Below, piece by piece: positions 58,001 through 64,000 of a stretch of 64,000 nucleotides of DNA. Under the pieces are notes generated by a model, which was not told where the DNA came from, did not search any database, and worked only from the letters and a program-made list of their open reading frames with translations. The DNA comes from Gordionus sp. m RMFG-2023 (lineage: Eukaryota; Nematomorpha; Gordioida; Chordodea; Parachordodidae). The stretch is taken from assembly GCF_954871325.1 (NCBI RefSeq), contig NC_088778.1, positions 23,111,120-23,175,119 on the forward strand, written 5' to 3'. Position 1 is the stretch's first letter. Every line of letters begins with the position of its first letter. The position numbers were made by a program, and so were the translations under genes.

Positions 58001-61000
58001 TTTTTAAAAATTTGGAGCAAATATCACTAAGACAAATCTATATTAAAAAACTGGAATGCCAAATTTTTGCTTTCCTGGGAAAATCAATAAAAACATCAAA
58101 AGCTAAGTATTTTTTTGTTTAATAGATAGCTTAATCTCTTTGTTTTAATATTATTTAAAATTATCATTTTTTTTAATAGTAAACAAAATACAACATATTT
58201 ATGCAAAATTTTACAAAAACTTAAATTATTCTGACTGGATGGTTGAAAAATATTCTTTATCCAATATGGTATAAGCATTTTATTTATTATTTTCAAATAT
58301 TTTCCTACCAATAAAAATTAAAATATTGCATTGATATTTGTTATAAATTATTTTAAAAATATATAAAAAGATTTTAAATATATACAATTAATTACATGTT
58401 ATGAGAAAGAATAAAAAAATTATTTGTTAAGTTTTTTTGTCCATTTCACCATATCCAATTATTATGTACAGATATAGACGAAACTTGGCTAAAATTTTAA
58501 ATATCTAGGGAATCTATTTTCTACAAGGATTTTAAACCTTACAATGTGGTTATATGGACAGCCACAATTACAAAAAAATATTTAAAAATATAGACTATAA
58601 AAACTTTATTTTGGGATTAATCATTACTTAGAATTTTATAGTTTTTAGTGAAGCTTTAATTGAATGATAATCGATTAGGATATAGGTCAATTTTCATACT
58701 TTGATCCTTTAGCTATGATACTGAAATTTTAACACTGCTTTAATCATGTGTACTTTATTCTATAAAATATTTAAATAATAGATAATATCCATCTCAAATC
58801 AAACACCTCTTGGCCCACCCCTTTTAGTTTCGATAAAAAATTGTAGGCAATATTTTGCCTAAGATAACGGGAATCTAAGGTACAAAAATTTGGGCTTTTT
58901 TAACCACTTACTGAAATAATTAGTTTTAAATTAAAAACTAAATTACGAATATTTAATCCAATATTAATAAAAACTAAGTCAATAATTGATTATTAAGGAG
59001 GAAATATCGAGTTAATTTTTTTAAAAAAATAGTCATCTTATGTCCAGTAGAAAATTAAATTAATATTTGAAAATAATTCTTCATTTTTTCAATTTTTTTT
59101 TTATTCATTTGCTATTTTTTTTAAACAATTTCGTCAAAAATTAGCATGGCTGGGTAATTATTTAAATAAATATTGAATAATATGAAAAACGTGTAGATGG
59201 CCACTATATATGAACAATTGAATTTAATAAGACATTTTTTTAACGTTTAAAATTATTTGCGAGTTATATAATACATCGTTTTTAAAATTGTAATATTTAG
59301 AATAAATAATTATTGGTATTGAAAATATATTAAATTAAAAAAATAGTTGTTGCTAATGCTATTGAAAAAATGCCCCTATATGAAAAAAGCATTAACTTCG
59401 AATTAAAATTAATGGATACTTATTATATCAAGATAAGTACCTCACTTATTCAGGTGAATACAGTAGCGATTGATCCATTAGTGGATTCCTACTAGATCGC
59501 TAGCGGAACCAACGATGCCTGCCAGCTGCACAAATAGGTTTAAATTATAATGTACCCCGCGTCCGGCATCAACATAGACCAGAATTGCAGCAAACAGTAG
59601 TGTATTTATGTCTATGGCCCGTTTTGCTTATGGGGGTTTAGGGCATAAGGCTCTTCACTAACTATACATCAGCTCCAGAAGGAAGATCATTCCAGCTGCA
59701 TAGGAGGACTGGAATTTTCTTGTGTTAATGTTCTCTCTTCAAGCTCTATAAAAGTATAATAAATTCTTTCTCATTACTTGGATTTGGAATTCTGACAAAA
59801 CTTTTCCATTCTAAAAACACATTTTTTATTGGAATCAGATTTTGCCAGTGTCAAAAAATTTAAAAAAGGGAAAATGAATCTGTTAAAAATGAATAAATAG
59901 AGAAATGACAGGAAAAATGAATAATAAAAAAAAGAGAAAAAATATTAAGAAAATTGAGAAATAAAATGACAATAATATACTGCTGTTAAAGTTATTTTAA
60001 AAATAAACTTGTTACTATTTTCTTTTACTTTGAATAAATGTAACGCTTTCCCATCATTCCTTATCTTGTAAATAAAAGCGTTACTCTTTATTCAAAAAAG
60101 GAACGCATTACTCATTACTTGAAAAATGCTAAACATTTTATATAAATTTTCTCTTTATTTTTTTCCCCATATAATATGTATAAAATTAGACAAAAATAAT
60201 ATATAATAATTCTCAAAATTTTGAAGATAAACAAGAGCGCTTATTGATCAACACAGCTTTCGCCTTGTGTAAAAAAATCAACAATGTAATAAATAGGGAT
60301 GTACCAATATTTTTTATCAGATCGGATCGGACCGATATTTCATCCATTTTAAAATATCGGTTATCGGCCAATATTATAAAATTTTTTGATCCGATCCCAT
60401 AAAAAAATGGCATTTTTAACAAAAATAAAATGTTATAAATTTTTAAAAAAAAGTTATATCTAAAATCATTTATTTTTATAAATAAAATCGAAATCAATTT
60501 TTATGTTTATTTTTTTAATAATAATAATGAATTATAAACTTTTAGAATTGCAATTGAATTGAATATAAACTATAACTGATTATATAATATATTTAAATGA
60601 TATAAGTTATGGTATAGTTAGATTATAAATGTTATACTAATAAAAAGTATATTAAAAATTAAAACCATTGGTATCTTTACAGAATACAAAATTAGATATG
60701 ATATCGGATTGATAATCGGCCGATATCAATTTATATCGGGAATATCGGATCTGCCTCCAAAAAGTAGTATCGGTACACCCCTAGTAATAAATAAAATTAA
60801 ATTGTGGCCTGTTAGATGGCTTCAAAGGTACCGTCTACTCATTACTTACGCTATCTTATTTCTAACATCTTTATTATTATATTATCAAATTTATTTTATT
60901 TGTCAAAATTGCCTAATTTCTCTAAGAACTATTTTGGACTTTTTGTGTCAGTTGGACTTCAGATTTTATTAATATCTCCTAGTTCAAAGACAATGAAATC

Positions 61001-64000
61001 AAATCATCTTTAAAAAAAGATATATTTTACGCTCTTTTAAAAATATTATTTTTTATTTTCTCGTTATTAGATTAGGGCCGAGGCTGTATTTCGCAATACT
61101 AGTTACACCATAAATAATTTTCAACCCATTCCATGCTGCACTTCTTCTCTAAGATATCAAGTCTACGAGACAGGTTCTAATAACAATCATGGCAATAATA
61201 ACTCAAAAGAATTCAATCTAGATAAAGGGGACATCAAATTCGGGTTCTTGTATCTGAATAACTACTCAAAAATAGCTTTTCTGCCCGACACCTACGATAA
61301 AAACAAGCATAAAATACTCGGTTTATGGGTCTACAATGTGGAAGACATGAAACATCCTTACGTTTGGTCTCTTTCCAATTTTTTTGTGGCCAACAAACAC
61401 CTTAACAATGGGTAATTGATCAATATTTTAAAACCATTTAGTAATATTTTTTTACATATAAATGTTAATTTTTTTTATTAAGGAATAAAATTATTTCCTA
61501 AAAGTAATGACAACACTATTTATAATTTATTATCAAATGTTTTGATTTAAATTCATAATTTGCAAATATAGCCATATTTTATATATTTTGAACCTTTATC
61601 ACCACCAGGAAAAATGTAGCTTTCATGGTTTTACTACTGCCTTACAAGAGTATGAACCCACAATTTTACATATGCAACATCAGGGATATAGGAGCTATGA
61701 GTACCTACAAGATCATGATCAGTGTAAATGCACACGAATATTCAAAGATTGCCAGTAAAATAAGACCTCAAATCGTTAATTGTGCTTTACAGGTTTGTTG
61801 TATATATGTAATAGTAAATAAATGTTATTAAAAGCCTTATAAATGGCATCGGCTCGTTATTCCCACCAAATAGGAAAGGCTTGAGGTATAGGATTAATCC
61901 GGGACTCGCCATTATCTTTTTCTCCTACCTTGAAAAAAATTAGACCCCTTAATTTTACGAATCTAAGTCTTATTATAAAAATAAGAAAGAAATAACATTT
62001 TAAAAGTAACCTTTTTCAGTTATTTACCACTATTCCTATTATGTAATAGTCTCGACTTTATAATATGATAACCTTTAAATCAAGGTAATCGATTCTGACG
62101 ATCGCAATGAAATGGAGAAGCTAAAACACATAGAGCCAGAATCGTATTTTCGTGTCGGTAAGTTTGAAGAAGCCTTGGAGAGATTAAATCTTAGTGTATG
62201 CAACCCTGAGAAGGCTACGAGTCGCGTAACCATAGACGATTCTGTTAAAATACCTTTGAATTCTAATTTTTCGGTAAATTTATAATTAATGGGATGGAAT
62301 ACGATTTTTTTTAGGTAAAAGTATAAATAATTTAAATATTAAGACATAAATGTATGGGTTCCTAGAAGTTAATTTATACACGGGTTATATTGTACTATAT
62401 ATTTCATATTGTAATATGAATTCTATGGCCATTTGTAATTTCACAACTTTAAAAGAGATTTTTAAATTTCAGAATTCTGGTTTGTCTGGAAAAGTATTTC
62501 AGCATTAGACTACCCTACACTGTAAATTTGAGGTAACTTTGCCACAAACTTTTTAACAGAATCAAAATTCCGACGAAATTATGGAGATTAAGCAACCAGA
62601 AAATTGTAACCTAAATATAAATTCGTCTTCAGAAGATGATCTTACAATTATTAACCCTCCATACGTAATAAAAAAAATAATAATGATAATTGTGATCATA
62701 TTAGCGATCACGGCCATAAATTTGAAAATTAAATTACCAACGCCTTAAATATTCGGATTACCAAAAACATATTCACCTAGAATTATTTGTATTGGCCAAA
62801 TAACTTTGGTCATTCCCTCCTACTACTTAAAGTCAGCATTGAAAGTTCATTCCCTTCGATAATCTTAGATTTATCCCTACTGAGAAATAAACTATCTGAA
62901 CAAACTTTAAATAATATATTGTTAAATTCGATTAAATAAAAAAATTTGATTGTTTAACAATTTACTTAATTATGGCCTTATAACAAAGATGATGGTTATC
63001 ATTTACCAACTACATGGAACGCTATAATTAATTATTTTAATTTTTAATTTGTTTATTCTATAAAAATTTAAAATTTATTATAATTTTTTTGAATTCTTAT
63101 TGATTATCCAAAATTTATAAATTTTATTGATTAAGATTTAACTAACTTAATTTTATACAATGAATTCCGTAAATTATATGAATTACATTGTAATATCATT
63201 AATCATATTACTGTAAAATATACTTTAATATTTCTAAACAAAAAATTAAAATACATCATACATAAAATCATATACAATTTTTGGAAAATCGGTTATATCT
63301 ATCACATTTTTAGAACCTGGACGAAAAATTAATAGAACTGCTCATAGGGAATAACGTAGAACCGGAACTCTCCTCATCCAAATTTTTAGGAAGCGGAATC
63401 AGGATCAATTTTTTTAATAAATATTTTCAACTTTAACCTTTTGTCCAGGTTTTCCGATTAAAACATAGACTATGAAATAATATAATATTATTATAAAGAC
63501 GGGAATTCGTGATTACTTCTAAGTTCTGCGAGTGATAATGAATTCCATAAGTAAAAAAATTTTAAATAGTGGGGAGAAGGAATGCGAGAAAAGATTTATA
63601 TAATAAGGTTATAAAAGTTATAAATTAAATATATCTTTTTTTTAAAAAAAAATATCCTTGCTTCAGTCCTTCGTGTCAGATATATCCGAATATAAATATT
63701 GCTCTAATAGCGATGACTCTCAGAATAAGAATACAACTAATAAATGTCAGGATATGGGAATAAAATACTCTAAAACAGATGGTTCAAAATGGCAGACAAA
63801 TAAACACGTAATACCAAATGAGATAAAAGAGGAACTTATTAACTTACATTACAATCGTAATAATATAAACTCTACTATTTTTCCCGAAAAATTATCTGTT
63901 CATAAAACGGGGAATGATACCATTATGAGAAATGATCTCGAAAATGGAAAATGTAAAGTTGAAGCAAATAAAAACATTGATAAAATGTCATCAAATAATC
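55021..64000 (+). CDS. STIL: STIL/Ana2-like centriole duplication protein, partial
   Basis: Exons: 55021-55236, 55279-55505, 61071-61411, 61609-61792, 62085-62273, 62560-62664, 63667 to the window end. All junctions are GT-AG and the phases join cleanly. The clearest match to remembered human STIL is exon 3-4: IKFGFLYLNNYSKIAFLPD for [37 protein letters not shown] for LVGIWLSGITHIYSPQVW, and FMVLLLPYKSMNPQFYIC for FIIVLYSMTHKEPEFYEC. Exon 2 ends with DIVFHLSVGYILGKK, parallel to DSVEFDLHWAAVTLANN, and NNFQPIP parallels VKPIP. STIL binds PLK4 and SAS-6 and starts cartwheel assembly at the new centriole. The later exons are hydrophilic and rich in Asn and Ser, as in family members. The 5' exon(s) lie upstream, possibly beyond the LTR element, and the 3' end lies outside the window. 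The short 42-bp intron and the 5.6-kb repeat-filled one are notable. Confidence 0.72.
56409..56565. repeat. 157-bp hairpin-like inverted repeat
   Basis: CACAAATTGAACATTTCAA at 56409-56427 is repeated inverted at 56547-56565. The pairing extends imperfectly further in (ATGCAGTGTTTTAAAAC against GCATTTTGAAATGC). It may be a small MITE or a transcribed hairpin. Confidence 0.6.
57038..58766. repeat. Tandem duplication of 866 bp
   Basis: TATACATTTTAAAATATTTT starts at 57038 and again at 57904. Both copies continue almost identically through TAGCAGTCCATTTAAACTCT, TGGACAGCCACAATTACAAA and ATCATGTGTACTTTATTCTA. By eye identity is about 97%, so the event is recent. It lies inside the STIL-like intron. 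Confidence 0.92.
59450..59830 (-). pseudogene. GC-richer patch, perhaps a LINE 3' relic
   Basis: This stretch is markedly less AT-rich than its surroundings. On the minus strand TRKFQSSYAA and, in another frame, SWNDLPSGADV can be read. They resemble the R-K-F-x-x-S-x-R...WN-x-LP segment near the C-terminus of LINE reverse-transcriptase ORFs. Stops and frame changes are frequent and no reverse-transcriptase core was found, so the call is weak. Confidence 0.3.
60294..60783. mobile_element. hAT MITE with ATCGG iterons in the STIL-like intron
   Basis: The left end is TAGGGATGTACCAATA and the right end, read inward, is TAGGGGTGTACCGATA. The target duplication GTAATAAA is perfect (60286-60293 and 60784-60791). 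The iterons CGGATCGGACCGATA and ATCGGCCGATATC lie at about 60320-60370 and 60703-60750. It is 490 bp with no coding capacity. The intron was evidently tolerant of the insertion. Confidence 0.92.
62665..63666 (+). other. STIL-like intron, 1.0 kb, no other feature
   Basis: GT donor at 62665 and CTTCAG acceptor at 63666. AT-rich, with no repeat or RNA recognised. Confidence 0.6.

Larger units (their letters stand above)
55506..61070 (+). other. Large STIL-like intron, 5.6 kb
   Basis: Donor AAG|GTTTTA at 55505/55506 and acceptor TTATTAG at 61070, phase 0 on both sides. It contains an inverted repeat (56409-56566), an 866-bp tandem duplication (57038-58766), a GC-richer patch (about 59450-59830) and a hAT MITE (60294-60783). 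No other gene was seen. Confidence 0.65.

Overview
This is a very AT-rich, repeat-dominated piece of an animal genome, probably an invertebrate. Metazoan origin is supported by a divergent STIL/Ana2-type centriole gene. A membrane delta-9 acyl-CoA desaturase with short GT-AG introns (44, 54 and 111 bp) plus one long intron is also present. I cannot name the species. Only two host genes are convincing: the desaturase (14742-19909, minus strand) and the STIL-like gene (55021 to the right edge, plus strand, incomplete at both ends). Nearly everything else recognisable is transposon.

Layout. 1-815: tail of a hAT transposon. 1488-3463: a fold-back element made of satellite arrays with perfect 8-bp target duplications. 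About 4445-8465: an eroded hAT that holds a further inverted-repeat element, which itself holds a solo LTR. About 10593-12975: an old hAT interrupted by a younger hAT (10880-12700, perfect 8-bp duplication). 14742-19909: the desaturase gene, with a hAT MITE and a tRNA-like sequence in its last intron. 20350-27619: a run of hAT insertions (21343-23263, 24232-25442, 26484-27619), each with its own GC-rich or palindromic subterminal iterons. 28010-29470: a 28-30-bp repeat family and a TATATTTA microsatellite. About 29690-41202: one old DUF4371-type hAT, split by a hAT with an inverted internal duplication (30356-33567) and by a 6.1-kb Mutator-like element (34046-40170). The Mutator-like element carries a MULE transposase, a SWIM finger and an OTU-type cysteine protease. 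42042-46108: a second, larger fold-back element. 46465-47902: another hAT. 49356-54831: a young but broken Ty3/gypsy LTR element, minus strand, with a 5-bp duplication. 55021-64000: the STIL-like gene, whose 5.6-kb intron holds an 866-bp tandem duplication, a GC-rich patch and a hAT MITE.

The most interesting structures are these: (1) two complete insertions of a fold-back, satellite-carrying, hAT-like family; (2) a MULE-OTU element whose terminal tandem repeats match its own transposase coding sequence; (3) a large set of hAT families that share one design, short palindromic iterons next to TAG/CAG ends with 8-bp target duplications; (4) a desaturase with a long acidic and serine-rich C-terminal tail. 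All calls come from reading the sequence and from remembered family features. No database search was run.
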